From assembly GCA_900546355.1 (NCBI GenBank), contig URCM01000008.1:1-50821 (forward strand): DNA of 50,821 bases, read 5' to 3'. Source of the stretch: an uncultured Bacteroides sp. Lineage in GTDB: Bacteria > Bacteroidota > Bacteroidia > Bacteroidales > Bacteroidaceae. The translations under genes and the position numbers were made by a program. Below, in pieces: positions 44,217 to 50,821 of this stretch (within the stretch, counting starts at the first letter, position 1; each line of letters starts with the position of its first letter). Below the pieces are notes generated by a model. The model did no database searches, was not told where the DNA came from, and worked only from the letters and a program-made list of their open reading frames with translations.

Positions 44217-44260
44217 GTGGCAGCTTGTGGCTTCCGTCTGGAAGTTTGTGGCGTCATGCC
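44217..44260 (+). repeat. Dispersed 42-base repeat, copy 3
   Basis: The first 36 positions match the 18113 copy at about 33 places, including GTGGCAGCTTGTGGCTTCCG and a third GTGGC at offset 32. The remainder diverges where it enters the 3' end of the Xis2d-like gene (stop at 44254). Confidence 0.75.
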
Positions 44261-44589
44261 TTTTCCCTTTTCGCCGTGTTTTTCCCTTCAAACTCTTTGA
44301 AATGGGTTTTCAGGAACTCCTGCACGTCCGATTCCTTGTAATACACCTTGTGCCAAAGCATCTGGTATTTCAGTGTCCCCGAACTGCGGTAACGCTGGAT
44401 GGAGCGTTTGCTCGTGTTGAGCAACTCGCACAAGTCCTGATTGTCGAGCAGCCGTTCCCCGTCGAGGTATTTCACCTCCCTGAGTTCCTTGCCCGTAAGG
44501 GAGGCGATAAGCTGTTCGTTCCGGTCGAAGCGTTCCATAATTTGGCGCATCCAATTTTCAAAAGTGGTTGTATCTAGTGGAGTATTCAT
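44254..44589 (-). CDS. Helix-turn-helix protein, Xis2d-like
   Basis: A 111-residue protein with a helical N-terminus (FENWMRQIMERFDRN) and a MerR/excisionase-type winged helix from about residue 45: LLDNQDLCELLNTSKRSIQRYRSSGTLKYQMLWHKVYYKESDVQEFL. The start overlaps the stop of the preceding HTH gene (ATGA at 44589). By order and fold it corresponds to Xis2d of CTnDOT, a recombination directionality factor needed for excision. The long spacing to the next gene (44132-44253) holds part of a dispersed repeat. Confidence 0.82.
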   Translation of the reverse strand: MNTPLDTTTFENWMRQIMERFDRNEQLIASLTGKELREVKYLDGERLLDNQDLCELLNTSKRSIQRYRSSGTLKYQMLWHKVYYKESDVQEFLKTHFKEFEGKNTAKREKA

Positions 44590-44927
44590 CGGGAAGTAGA
44601 TTCGTGAGTAGTTCTATAACTTTCTCTAAACTCATCCAGCGTCTGCGGATTACAGCTGACAATACGTTGTGCAATACATTTTTCCACATCGGAAAAACGA
44701 TACAGGCATTTACTCCGTATCATACAATAAGGGATGGTTCGTTCTTTCCTCATACGCTGAAGAGTTCTCGTACTAATTTTAAGAAGTTCAGCCAGTTCCT
44801 CACTTGTCAGCCATATTTCAGGCTCTTCTGTAGGCACTGCTGCTTTTTTGAATACATAATCGGAAATCCGATTAATTCGAGTCACCAAATCTTGATATAC
44901 CTGATGATCCAGAGTAATTATTTCCAT
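44586..44927 (-). CDS. Helix-turn-helix protein, Xis2c-like
   Basis: The 113-residue protein has an N-terminal helix (DHQVYQDLVTRINRI) and an excisionase-type HTH: EIWLTSEELAELLKISTRTLQRMRKERTIPYCMIRSKCLYRFSDVEKCI. It is the first gene of the putative excision operon, corresponding to xis2c of CTnDOT. The upstream region carries a palindrome (44983-45004) at about the distance expected for an activator site, with a weak -7-like CAATTTTG (44960-44953) between it and the start. Confidence 0.82.
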   Translation of the reverse strand: MEIITLDHQVYQDLVTRINRISDYVFKKAAVPTEEPEIWLTSEELAELLKISTRTLQRMRKERTIPYCMIRSKCLYRFSDVEKCIAQRIVSCNPQTLDEFRESYRTTHESTSR

Positions 44928-44982
44928 TCTTTTACGCTTTTTGATTATGGCGCAAAATTGAAAAGATAAAAGAGGGAGAATC

Positions 44983-45004
44983 CACAGGTAGGTAACTACC
45001 TATG
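44983..45004. promoter_or_regulatory. Palindrome upstream of the Xis-like operon, candidate RteC site
   Basis: Arms AGGTAG (44986-44991) and CTACCT (44996-45001) around GTAA, extended to eight of nine pairs. The core GTAG-GTAA-CTAC matches the 644-665 palindrome. It lies about 30 bases upstream of a weak -7-like box, the usual activator position. RteC acts at such a place in CTnDOT. Confidence 0.6.
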
Positions 45005-45089
45005 TAAGATTTCTCTGGAATTTAAGCTATATCAGAGTTATAATAAAAATCTGTAATGCCAAATCATTAGGTCACATTAATTCTTTGCT

Positions 45090-45114
45090 TATATTTGCGC
45101 TGGATGTGCAAATA
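45090..45114. promoter_or_regulatory. Inverted repeat with opposed -7 boxes before the GIY-YIG gene
   Basis: ATATTTGC (45091-45098) and GCAAATAT (45107-45114) form perfect 8-base arms. TATATTTG (45090-45097, plus strand) fits the -7 box for the gene at 45174, and the minus strand has TATATTTG as well, facing it. A repressor site or a pair of overlapping opposed promoters is possible. Confidence 0.5.
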
Positions 45115-45173
45115 TACACCCCCGTTCACGAAAGAGGCAATGTACATAAAACCAATAAACGCATTGAAAAGCA

Positions 45174-46361
45174 ATGACTTATCAGATATATATCTATACG
45201 TTAGCACTGAAAGATGGTTATTATTATGTAGGAAAGACCATTGATCCTGACAGAAGATTTAATGAACACTTTAGCGATAAAGGAGCTGTATGGACTAAAT
45301 TACACCCCCCTGTTAGTGTAATTGAAAAAGAATCTTTTCTCGTTTCTTCTCTCGAAGAAGAGGACCGTTGGGAAAACCACCAAACTATAAAAATGATGAA
45401 AGCCAAAGGCTGGCAAATGGTCAGAGGTGGCTATTGGTGTAATGTGGGCGAAATCGAAACTATAAAGCACCTACAACATTGCGGATATTTTTTAGATATA
45501 GATATTAAGGATATTTCATTTAGTAAAAGAGAGTATTACATATATCTTCTTGAATTGGAAAATAACAAATATTATGTCGGCTACTCCCGTTCCTTGAAAT
45601 CCGCCCTTAAAAGACAGGAAAAAGGTACTGCTTCAAATTGGACTTACATCAATAAACCCATACGGTTATTGAAATATCAGGAAGCAGTATTTGAAAATGG
45701 TATTCCTGATATGAATATGGTTAATGAGTGGGTGCTTCAATGCGGTGCTGAATACGGGTATGAGAATGTCCGTGGAGGGAGTTTTAATTTATTGGAGCCG
45801 GAACAGCATTTAGGAGCTATACAATCATTCTTACAGAAAAAAGGGAAAGGTGTGAACGTCACTAACTTTAGTAATTACAGCAAACTCTTAGAAGATTATG
45901 AGAAAAATAATCCTGAGATAGATTATGATTTGCCACTTAATGATAACGAGCGCATTATGGTTGTTTATGTGCTGGCATTAGAGGATGGTTATTACCATGT
46001 AAGCTACAGTAGTAATTTGACAGCACTTATGCAGAAATATGAGAAAGGTAAATATTGCGAATGGTGCAAACTCCACACTCCTGTTAAGCTATTGGAAATT
46101 ATTCCCGTAATTTGTCCTAAAGATCATTTGGAGATTATTGAGGAACTTGACCCTATTGTTGAGAAATACTTCAACGAGTACGGAGCAGAGAAGGTTAGAG
46201 GTGGTAGATTCTCTATCGTAGATGAGAAACTTCACTTGAAGAAAGTTTTTGAAAGATATAAAATTGACGAATGTAAATACATCAGATATACGCAAAAAGA
46301 AATGAATCATCTAAAATATGAACGTAAGAAATCACGAAAGACAAACAACTCAAAAGAATAG
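45174..46361 (+). CDS. Protein with three GIY-YIG-like modules
   Basis: A 395-residue protein built from three similar modules: IYIYTLALKDGYYYVGKT (residue 5), YIYLLELENNKYYVGYS (residue 122) and VYVLALEDGYYHVSYS (residue 263). Each is followed by a similar WTKLHPPV / WTYINKPI / WCKLHTPV segment and a VRGG motif (residues 84, 200, 343). Only the first module keeps the full YVGKT...DRRFNEHF pattern expected of an active GIY-YIG nuclease; the others look degenerate. It is an AT-rich, single cargo gene between the excision operon and the right-end genes. A nuclease role in defence or DNA processing is possible. Confidence 0.75.
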   Translation: MTYQIYIYTLALKDGYYYVGKTIDPDRRFNEHFSDKGAVWTKLHPPVSVIEKESFLVSSLEEEDRWENHQTIKMMKAKGWQMVRGGYWCNVGEIETIKHLQHCGYFLDIDIKDISFSKREYYIYLLELENNKYYVGYSRSLKSALKRQEKGTASNWTYINKPIRLLKYQEAVFENGIPDMNMVNEWVLQCGAEYGYENVRGGSFNLLEPEQHLGAIQSFLQKKGKGVNVTNFSNYSKLLEDYEKNNPEIDYDLPLNDNERIMVVYVLALEDGYYHVSYSSNLTALMQKYEKGKYCEWCKLHTPVKLLEIIPVICPKDHLEIIEELDPIVEKYFNEYGAEKVRGGRFSIVDEKLHLKKVFERYKIDECKYIRYTQKEMNHLKYERKKSRKTNNSKE

Positions 46362-46476
46362 TTTTTACAGATAAATATTTCGTAATTTTCCAACTGCCAT
46401 TTCTTATGAATTTACTAAAATACAGGCATACTGATTAACTCCAAACGCCCCATTGGTTAGTGAAAGAAAAAATGTC

Positions 46477-46989
46477 TTATTGATTGTTTTTGTTTTTTTG
46501 ATGCTTAGATAGTCTGACAAGAGTTTTAGCTATTCTTTCTACCCTTGTTTCATCTGTCTTGGCGGAATAAATCCACTTGACATAATTGTGTTGTTCGTTT
46601 TCGTTCAATGAATGAAAGAATTGTTGTGTATCCTGATCTTCTTGTAGGCATAAAAGCAGTTCCTCAGGAATTTCCAGTGGTTCATTGTCCGGATATAAAA
46701 TGACATGAACATAATCTCCCGCTTGTTTCTTTATCTTTTTCCGTATTTCCGCTTTCACGGAAAGAAGCAGTTGCCCGTTACCCGACGGCATTAAATGGAA
46801 CTTCTTGATTTCATAACCGTCAATACTGCCGTTTACGATTACCCAACCAAAATGTGAGTGTTTATCCTGTAAAATTTCAGGGATCAGAGCGTAAGTCCAC
46901 CCACCCTTTCCCGGGAATTTTTCAAGTAGATATTCCTTATCTACCAACGGTTCTTCCTTTATTTTCATAATATCACTCTTTACTTCCAT
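46477..46989 (-). CDS. DUF1905/YdeI-like protein
   Basis: A 170-residue protein with an N-terminal DUF1905-like beta domain (KFPGKGGWTYALIPEILQD, FGWVIVNGSIDGYEIKKFHLMPSG, GDYVHVILYPD) and a C-terminal YdeI/OmpD-associated-type helical part (PEELLLCLQEDQDTQQFFHSL, YVKWIYSAKTDETRVERIAKT). Members have been linked to resistance to bacteriocins or antimicrobial peptides, on limited evidence. It is probably expressed alone. An internal ATG at 46968 is an alternative start. Confidence 0.8.
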   Translation of the reverse strand: MEVKSDIMKIKEEPLVDKEYLLEKFPGKGGWTYALIPEILQDKHSHFGWVIVNGSIDGYEIKKFHLMPSGNGQLLLSVKAEIRKKIKKQAGDYVHVILYPDNEPLEIPEELLLCLQEDQDTQQFFHSLNENEQHNYVKWIYSAKTDETRVERIAKTLVRLSKHQKNKNNQ

Positions 46990-47087
46990 AACTAAAAATT
47001 ACAAATAATATTTCATCTATATTCAGCAACTACATTATTTAAAACTCATTTCTCTGCATCGGAAAACATAAAAGCCAAAACAGTTTC

Positions 47088-48047
47088 TCAATCATTTAGC
47101 CAAACTGTTTTTCCAAGAAATATCCCGGTCACAGACTTAGCGCCCAAGTCTATCATTCTTCGCTTCAACTGTTTAAAACTCTGTCCGGTGGTTAATATAT
47201 CATCGAATAATATTACGTGCATCCCATTTATATCTCTCCTTTTGATACTCAGATTAGACACCACATCCTTATGCGAAGTACCTTTCATCTGCTCCCGTTC
47301 CTCTTCAATCCAGATGGTCTGGAAGCCATCACGCACATTCAACCACTTCGATAAATGATAGCAGAGAACAGGAAATCTTTTCCGTTGCCGTTCCCTTGTA
47401 GAAGCAGGAATAGGAATTAGTATCGTCTTTTCAGGAGAATTATAATAAGAAATATTCTTCATGCAGAGAGATACAATCTTAGCCACCAGCATCCCGCAAT
47501 GTCCTCCCTCTTTGAATCGGAAAATCAAATTACTGATACGCTTTTGATGTACATCTATTTTTTGGATACGTGTAGGATAATAATCATGCACATAGTGGCA
47601 AGTACTCCCGTCAATCTCACAACTTCCGGTGAAAGCTGTATCATAAGGATAAAACTCTGTTTCCACTCCACAATCATAAGAGAAAACCAATATATCCTTA
47701 TACATACTCAATCTTTCCGAAGATTCCGCCCGCCCGATCCAACCAACCGCCCCTCCGGTATTCATCAGCCCAATGCCTATTTCAAGTTGTGTATTGAACG
47801 ACTGATGCGAAATGACATACCAGTCATAATCCTTACAAAGTCCCGTAAAGTCGCTAAAGCTATCAGATAAGAAATAGAAAAGACCTCCTTCTTTCAGTAC
47901 AATTACAAATTCACCCTGTGGTTGTCGGTGCAGATAGAAAAATTCCTCACAACTTCCCAACTCATAGCCCATTGGAACTTTATACCCATCTACTACATAG
48001 CCAGAATCATATTCAAAAAGCATATTAAAGTCTTCAACCATAAGCAC
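47088..48047 (-). CDS. ComF-like phosphoribosyltransferase fused to an unknown N-terminal domain
   Basis: Of 319 residues, the last 120 form a ComFC-type phosphoribosyltransferase: ILIPIPASTRERQRKRFPVLC, then the PRPP-binding loop HVILFDDILTTGQSFKQL and LGAKSVTGIFLGKT. The N-terminal 190 residues (FEYDSGYVVDGYKVPMGYELG, MNTGGAVGWIGRAESSERL, FSYDCGVETEFYPYD) match no domain I know, and ComFC's usual zinc finger is absent. A -7 box TATATTTG lies at 48072-48079. The role is unknown; similar fusions can mark nucleotide-based or defence systems. Confidence 0.75.
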   Translation of the reverse strand: MLMVEDFNMLFEYDSGYVVDGYKVPMGYELGSCEEFFYLHRQPQGEFVIVLKEGGLFYFLSDSFSDFTGLCKDYDWYVISHQSFNTQLEIGIGLMNTGGAVGWIGRAESSERLSMYKDILVFSYDCGVETEFYPYDTAFTGSCEIDGSTCHYVHDYYPTRIQKIDVHQKRISNLIFRFKEGGHCGMLVAKIVSLCMKNISYYNSPEKTILIPIPASTRERQRKRFPVLCYHLSKWLNVRDGFQTIWIEEEREQMKGTSHKDVVSNLSIKRRDINGMHVILFDDILTTGQSFKQLKRRMIDLGAKSVTGIFLGKTVWLND

Positions 48048-48071
48048 TATATTCTATTTCAATATTTTATG

Positions 48072-48079
48072 CAAATATA
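48072..48079 (-). promoter_or_regulatory. -7 box TATATTTG of the phosphoribosyltransferase gene
   Basis: Minus-strand TATATTTG with TTTC 19 bases upstream. Transcription would begin about 20 bases before the start codon at 48047. Confidence 0.5.
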
Positions 48080-48168
48080 CCATCTTGACATCCGAAGGGA
48101 AACATCATTCATTATTCTTTTAGCTTCTTTTATCACAAAGGAGTAAACGCACCGATTATAAACAAAGA

Positions 48169-48207
48169 AACGGCTTTCTCCCACCTATAAAAGCAGGAAA
48201 AGCCGTT
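48169..48207 (-). terminator. Terminator after the RhuM-like gene
   Basis: Nine-base arms AACGGCTTT (48169-48177) and AAAGCCGTT (48199-48207). On the minus strand the stem is followed by TCTTTGTTT. It lies just after the stop of the minus-strand gene at 48226. Confidence 0.6.
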
Positions 48208-48225
48208 CAATTTTATGAAAGTCTA

Positions 48226-48627
48226 TTAGTTTACACTTTGCTTTTTACTTATTTGCAGTACAATAGGGATTTGTTGTTCACTGACCCTTCGTACAAGTTG
48301 TTCCGTAATCCATTCCCTGAACATGGCGCAAAACGCACTCTTCATACGGAAAGCAAGCATAATAATCATATTAAGATTATAATAATCCAACCATCCATGC
48401 TTACCGGGAGCATATTCTATCGGCATATCTTTTCTCACCGCATACTCATGTAATTCACCTTCAGCAAAAATCTTTTTGATTTGTCGTTCAACAGATGCTC
48501 CGCCAACATTGAATATATCGGCGATCTCCCGTATATTCATCCAGATGCTCCCATCCTCCGCAGGTCTGAGAGCAATACGAACACCGCCGGAATCCTTTGC
48601 TTCTATAATTACTTTTCCTTCGTCCAT
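48226..48627 (-). CDS. RhuM-like DNA-binding protein, 133 aa
   Basis: The product has SIWMNIREIADIFNVGGASVERQIKKIFAEGELHE, the winged-helix-like start of the virulence RhuM family, then GWLDYYNLNMIIMLAFRMKS and FREWITEQLVRR, as in that family and in some phage antirepressor-like proteins. It is much shorter than full RhuM proteins (about 330 residues), so it may be a stand-alone regulator or a truncated copy. It lies directly downstream of the integrase gene (20-base gap) and is likely co-transcribed with it. Confidence 0.7.
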   Translation of the reverse strand: MDEGKVIIEAKDSGGVRIALRPAEDGSIWMNIREIADIFNVGGASVERQIKKIFAEGELHEYAVRKDMPIEYAPGKHGWLDYYNLNMIIMLAFRMKSAFCAMFREWITEQLVRRVSEQQIPIVLQISKKQSVN

Positions 48628-48646
48628 ACTCTATATTCTATTATCA

Positions 48647-49879
48647 TTATGAGTTTAACGCTATTGATTCGAATTCATCTAATTTTCCAGATAATTGCTG
48701 CATATCATTACGTATCTTATCATTCGTGATGCGGGCATAAATCTGTGTCGTTTCTATATTCGTATGTCCTAACATTTTGCTGACTGTTTCAATGGGAACA
48801 CCTTTAGCAAGCGTGACAGTCGTTGAAAATGTATGTCTTGCGAGGTGAAAAGTAATATTTTTATTAATTCCGCACAAATCAGCAATCTCTTTCAGATAAG
48901 AATTTAACTTTTGATTACTTAATACGGGCAATAATTCACCTTTAGGTAATTGTCCATCATACTTCTTCAGTATAGCCAATGGAATTTTCAGAAGTGGAAC
49001 ATTCACCGGGGTATCTGTTTTTTGGCGATGCCTCATAATCCATAGCTTACCATCAAACGAGGTACAGATTTCACTTGCTTTCAGCGTCTTTATATCAATG
49101 TAACTGAGCCCAGTAAAACAAGAAAAAATAAATACATCCCGCACCTGTTCCAAACGTTTCGTTGGGAACTTTTTCTTCAATATTTTCTGTATCTCCTGTT
49201 CGGTCAGATAGCCTCTATCCACCCGTTTCAATCGAATCTTATAATTCATGAACGGATCAGTATAAATCCAGCCGTTATTCTTTGCCATAATAACAATCAT
49301 TCGGAAAGTCTGCATAAATTTCGCGGTTGTATTCTCATTACATAAACTGACGGTACGCAGATACGTTTCAAAATCTGTAATGAACATATGATTGATTTCC
49401 TTCAAAGCAATATCCGTGATATTATACTTTGCTTTCATAAATTCTTCTATCCTTCTATAGCATCGGTCATACTTCGCCATAGTTGCAGGCGTTTTACTGA
49501 TACCTACCAGCTTTTGTGCATCCTCATTATGCTTCTTAAATAGTTCCAAAAGAGTCCGTTGCTTGGCAGTAAAACCCAAGAACGCATTTCTCACTTTCTC
49601 CGCTGTAACAAACGACTCATGTACTTCAATATCACGATAGTGATTTTTTAGAGAGGTACGTATATCTTCCAACAAATCATTTAATTGACGTGCTTTTACA
49701 GAATTGCCAGCCACTTTTCCCAGTCTCACGTCCCATGCCTTTGGATCCACATTCAATTTTGAACTGAATTGTGTGACATCACCACTTACCGTCAGTCTGA
49801 CCATAATACAGACTGTTCCATCCTTGTTTACTTGATTCTTTCTAATGTAGAAGAGAATCTTAAATGTACTTTTGCTCAT
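48647..49879 (-). CDS. int: Tyrosine integrase, IntDOT type
   Basis: A 410-residue tyrosine recombinase. The N-terminal arm-binding and SAM-like core-binding domains (residues 1-210) have Bacteroidetes features (KDGTVCIMVRLTVSGDVTQFSS, AKWDVRLGKVAGN-type segment). The catalytic domain shows FSCFTGLSYIDI, with Ser259 at the place of the first catalytic arginine, HRQKTDTPV (Lys near 290), HLARHTFST (His/Arg near 348), GHTNIETTQIYARI (His near 371, Tyr near 380). IntDOT of CTnDOT also has Ser259. It excises and integrates the element with help from the Xis-like proteins. Confidence 0.94.
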   Translation of the reverse strand: MSKSTFKILFYIRKNQVNKDGTVCIMVRLTVSGDVTQFSSKLNVDPKAWDVRLGKVAGNSVKARQLNDLLEDIRTSLKNHYRDIEVHESFVTAEKVRNAFLGFTAKQRTLLELFKKHNEDAQKLVGISKTPATMAKYDRCYRRIEEFMKAKYNITDIALKEINHMFITDFETYLRTVSLCNENTTAKFMQTFRMIVIMAKNNGWIYTDPFMNYKIRLKRVDRGYLTEQEIQKILKKKFPTKRLEQVRDVFIFSCFTGLSYIDIKTLKASEICTSFDGKLWIMRHRQKTDTPVNVPLLKIPLAILKKYDGQLPKGELLPVLSNQKLNSYLKEIADLCGINKNITFHLARHTFSTTVTLAKGVPIETVSKMLGHTNIETTQIYARITNDKIRNDMQQLSGKLDEFESIALNS

Positions 49880-50112
49880 ATACTTTGTTTTTTATGTCCG
49901 TAACAATGGGGTTATAACTTCCCATTGCAAAGGAACGATTAACAATTAGTTTATGAACGGACATCTAAGAGACAACGAGCGACAAATCAGCAACTTAGCA
50001 TTAAAATCGTTACTATTTTATTTCGCTCAATTTTCAGTAACGATTTAGTAACACTACTTTGTCCAAACGGGGCATTTTCTTGTCCTTTTCTTGTCTGTCG
50101 ACAAAACGAAAA
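49880..50112. other. Integrase upstream region, probable element end
   Basis: No gene. It contains CAATGG/CCATTG arms around GTTATAAC (about 49903-49926), perfect 11-base arms AAATCGTTACT (50004-50014) / AGTAACGATTT (50036-50046), and TTTTCTTGTC twice at an 11-base interval (50075 and 50086). Such repeats are the kind that serve as integrase arm sites. The exact att core cannot be fixed without the other end. Confidence 0.5.
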
Positions 50113-50144
50113 AAGTCCCGTAAAACCTTGATTTTACGGGACTT
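50113..50144 (-). terminator. tRNA-Ser terminator
   Basis: A perfect 13-base stem AAGTCCCGTAAAA (50113-50125) / TTTTACGGGACTT (50132-50144) with a 6-base loop. On the minus strand the stem is followed by a T run (TTTTTTCG). It lies 36 bases after the tRNA 3' end. Confidence 0.85.
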
Positions 50145-50180
50145 GTCTTAGCTTTTCCACCATTTGTCTTTAGTGTTCAG

Positions 50181-50265
50181 CGGAGAGACAGGGATTCGAA
50201 CCCCGGGTGCCTCGCAGCACAACGGTTTTCAAGACCGCCGCAATCGACCACTCTGCCACCTCTCC
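50181..50265 (-). tRNA. tRNA-Ser (anticodon UGA)
   Basis: Reading the minus strand, GGAGAGG starts the acceptor stem at 50265 and pairs with TCTCTCC near 50182, with discriminator G at 50181. The anticodon loop is CTTGAAA (anticodon TGA). A long variable arm and the T-loop GGTTCGAATCC are present. The length, 85 bases, is normal for tRNA-Ser. CCA is not encoded. The promoter (50309-50339) and terminator (50113-50144) are both recognisable. Its 3' end faces the integrase, the usual orientation for a tRNA-associated integration site, although IntDOT-type enzymes usually target short core sites instead. Confidence 0.95.
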
Positions 50266-50308
50266 TAAAACTTCCTTTTCGGGAAGTGCTTTCCTCTTTA
50301 AAGCGGTG

Positions 50309-50339
50309 CAAAGGTACAAATCATTTTTAATTCTGCAAA
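50309..50339 (-). promoter_or_regulatory. Textbook promoter of tRNA-Ser
   Basis: TTTG (50339-50336), a 19-base spacer and TACCTTTG (50316-50309) match both the -33 and -7 Bacteroidetes consensus elements on the minus strand. Confidence 0.8.
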
Positions 50340-50369
50340 CTTCCTTTCTCTTTTTTCATGAATTAATAG

Positions 50370-50377
50370 TACTTTTG
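50370..50377 (+). promoter_or_regulatory. -7 box TACTTTTG of mutS2
   Basis: TACTTTTG lies only four bases before ATG 50382, so the transcript would start at or next to the start codon, that is leaderless or nearly so. The enclosing GTACTTTTGC also fits the IntDOT core-site consensus GTANNTTTGC, a coincidence expected because that consensus contains a promoter box. Confidence 0.5.
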
Positions 50378-50381
50378 CACC

Positions 50382-50821
50382 ATGATATATCCGCAGAACT
50401 TTGAACAGAAAATAGGTTTCGACCAAATACGCCAATTGCTGAAAGAAAAATGCCTCAGTACACTTGGCGAAGAACGGGTGATGGACATGGCATTCTCCGA
50501 CCACTTTGGAGAGGTGGAGGAGCGTTTGGACCAAGTCACTGAATTTGTACGCATACTCCAAGAAGAAGACAACTTCCCGGCACAATACTTTTTTGATGTA
50601 CGTCCGTCACTGAAACGCATACGCGTGGAAGGCATGTATCTAGATGAACAAGAGCTCTTTGACCTGCGCCGTTCACTAGAAACCATACGTGATATTGTAC
50701 GCTTCCTACAGAAAAGCGACGATGATGAGGAAGAGGGCACTTCCCCCTACCCTTGTCTGAAAAGACTGGCAGGAGACATCACCGTTTTCCCACAGCTCAT
50801 AGCAAAAATAAACGGCATCCT
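50382..50821 (+). CDS. mutS2: MutS2 endonuclease, N-terminal part
   Basis: The frame runs open off the window's right end, giving 146 residues. MIYPQNFEQKIGFDQIRQLL, followed by CLSTLGEERVMDMAFS and FFDVRPSLKRIRVEGMYLDEQEL, is the MutS2 N-terminal core domain. The ATPase and Smr nuclease domains lie outside. MutS2 acts on branched DNA or collided ribosomes depending on species. It is a chromosomal housekeeping gene and marks host DNA beyond the element. It diverges from tRNA-Ser. Confidence 0.93.
   Translation, partial: MIYPQNFEQKIGFDQIRQLLKEKCLSTLGEERVMDMAFSDHFGEVEERLDQVTEFVRILQEEDNFPAQYFFDVRPSLKRIRVEGMYLDEQELFDLRRSLETIRDIVRFLQKSDDDEEEGTSPYPCLKRLAGDITVFPQLIAKINGI

Noticed and set aside
50369..50378. 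GTACTTTTGC as the actual attachment core
   Set aside because: It matches the IntDOT core consensus, but so does any promoter box of this type with the right flanks; tRNA-Ser would then lie inside the element. No second copy is available to decide.

Overview
The window is almost entirely a CTnDOT-type integrative and conjugative element (ICE) from a gut Bacteroidales species (Bacteroides, Parabacteroides or a relative), with a short stretch of host chromosome at its right end. The assignment rests on the gene families (TraA to TraQ with DUF4134/DUF4133/DUF4141/DUF3872, RteC, DUF3873, PcfJ/PcfK, DUF1896, DUF3945, topoisomerase III), on Bacteroidetes-style -7 boxes (TAnnTTTG), and on a tyrosine integrase that has serine at residue 259 where most relatives have the first catalytic arginine, as described for IntDOT.

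Layout from left to right. (1) 76-5030: accessory backbone. A small minus-strand gene lies behind a structured leader. A plus-strand run of small genes follows, with PcfK- and PcfJ-like proteins and DUF3873, and it ends at a terminator near 4640. (2) 5254-5985: an AT-rich cargo gene with its own promoter, possibly an abortive-infection-type protein. (3) 17751-6072, minus: the tra operon, from a ParA-type ATPase through TraB-like, TraD-like, TraE, TraF, TraG, DUF3876, TraI, TraJ, TraK, TraL, TraM, TraN and TraO to TraQ. It builds the mating channel. TraP (primase) and the lysozyme often found here are absent. (4) 17752-18445: a 694-base divergent region dense in repeats and hairpins, the likely oriT and leader region. 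(5) 18446-22157, plus: MobA-like accessory protein, relaxase and coupling protein. (6) 22240-23103, minus: rteC. (7) 23204-33111: AT-rich cargo with an AraC regulator, a TonB_C-domain secreted protein, an orphan LytTR protein, a LytS/LytR two-component pair, an outer-membrane barrel, a DUF4270 lipoprotein, a Kelch lipoprotein, a DUF4907 protein and a GNAT acetyltransferase. It occupies the place where CTnDOT carries tetQ-rteA-rteB. (8) 33236-44927, minus: a 1906-residue methylase-helicase, DUF1896, an inserted plus-strand P-loop NTPase, topoisomerase III (Exc-like), a small membrane protein, a DUF3945-type gene broken by an in-frame stop, and two Xis2-like HTH proteins. Together these form an excision module. 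(9) 45174-49879: right-end cargo (triple GIY-YIG-like protein, YdeI-like protein, phosphoribosyltransferase fusion, RhuM-like protein) and the integrase. (10) 50113-50821: tRNA-Ser(UGA) with its terminator and promoter, and the 5' part of mutS2.

Working model: RteC activates the xis operon through a palindrome upstream of it. A palindrome with the same core lies upstream of the left plus-strand operon. Integrase and Xis proteins excise the element, the Mob proteins nick it at oriT and pass it to the coupling protein, and the Tra channel moves it to the recipient.

The most unusual signals are non-coding: a dispersed 42-base repeat with helically phased GTGGC boxes, a leader motif (CCACTAAAATCCAC) before many element genes, the shared RteC-type palindrome, a nested three-way-junction structure upstream of mob, and a 22-base tandem repeat in the cargo. 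The far (left) end of the element is outside the window.
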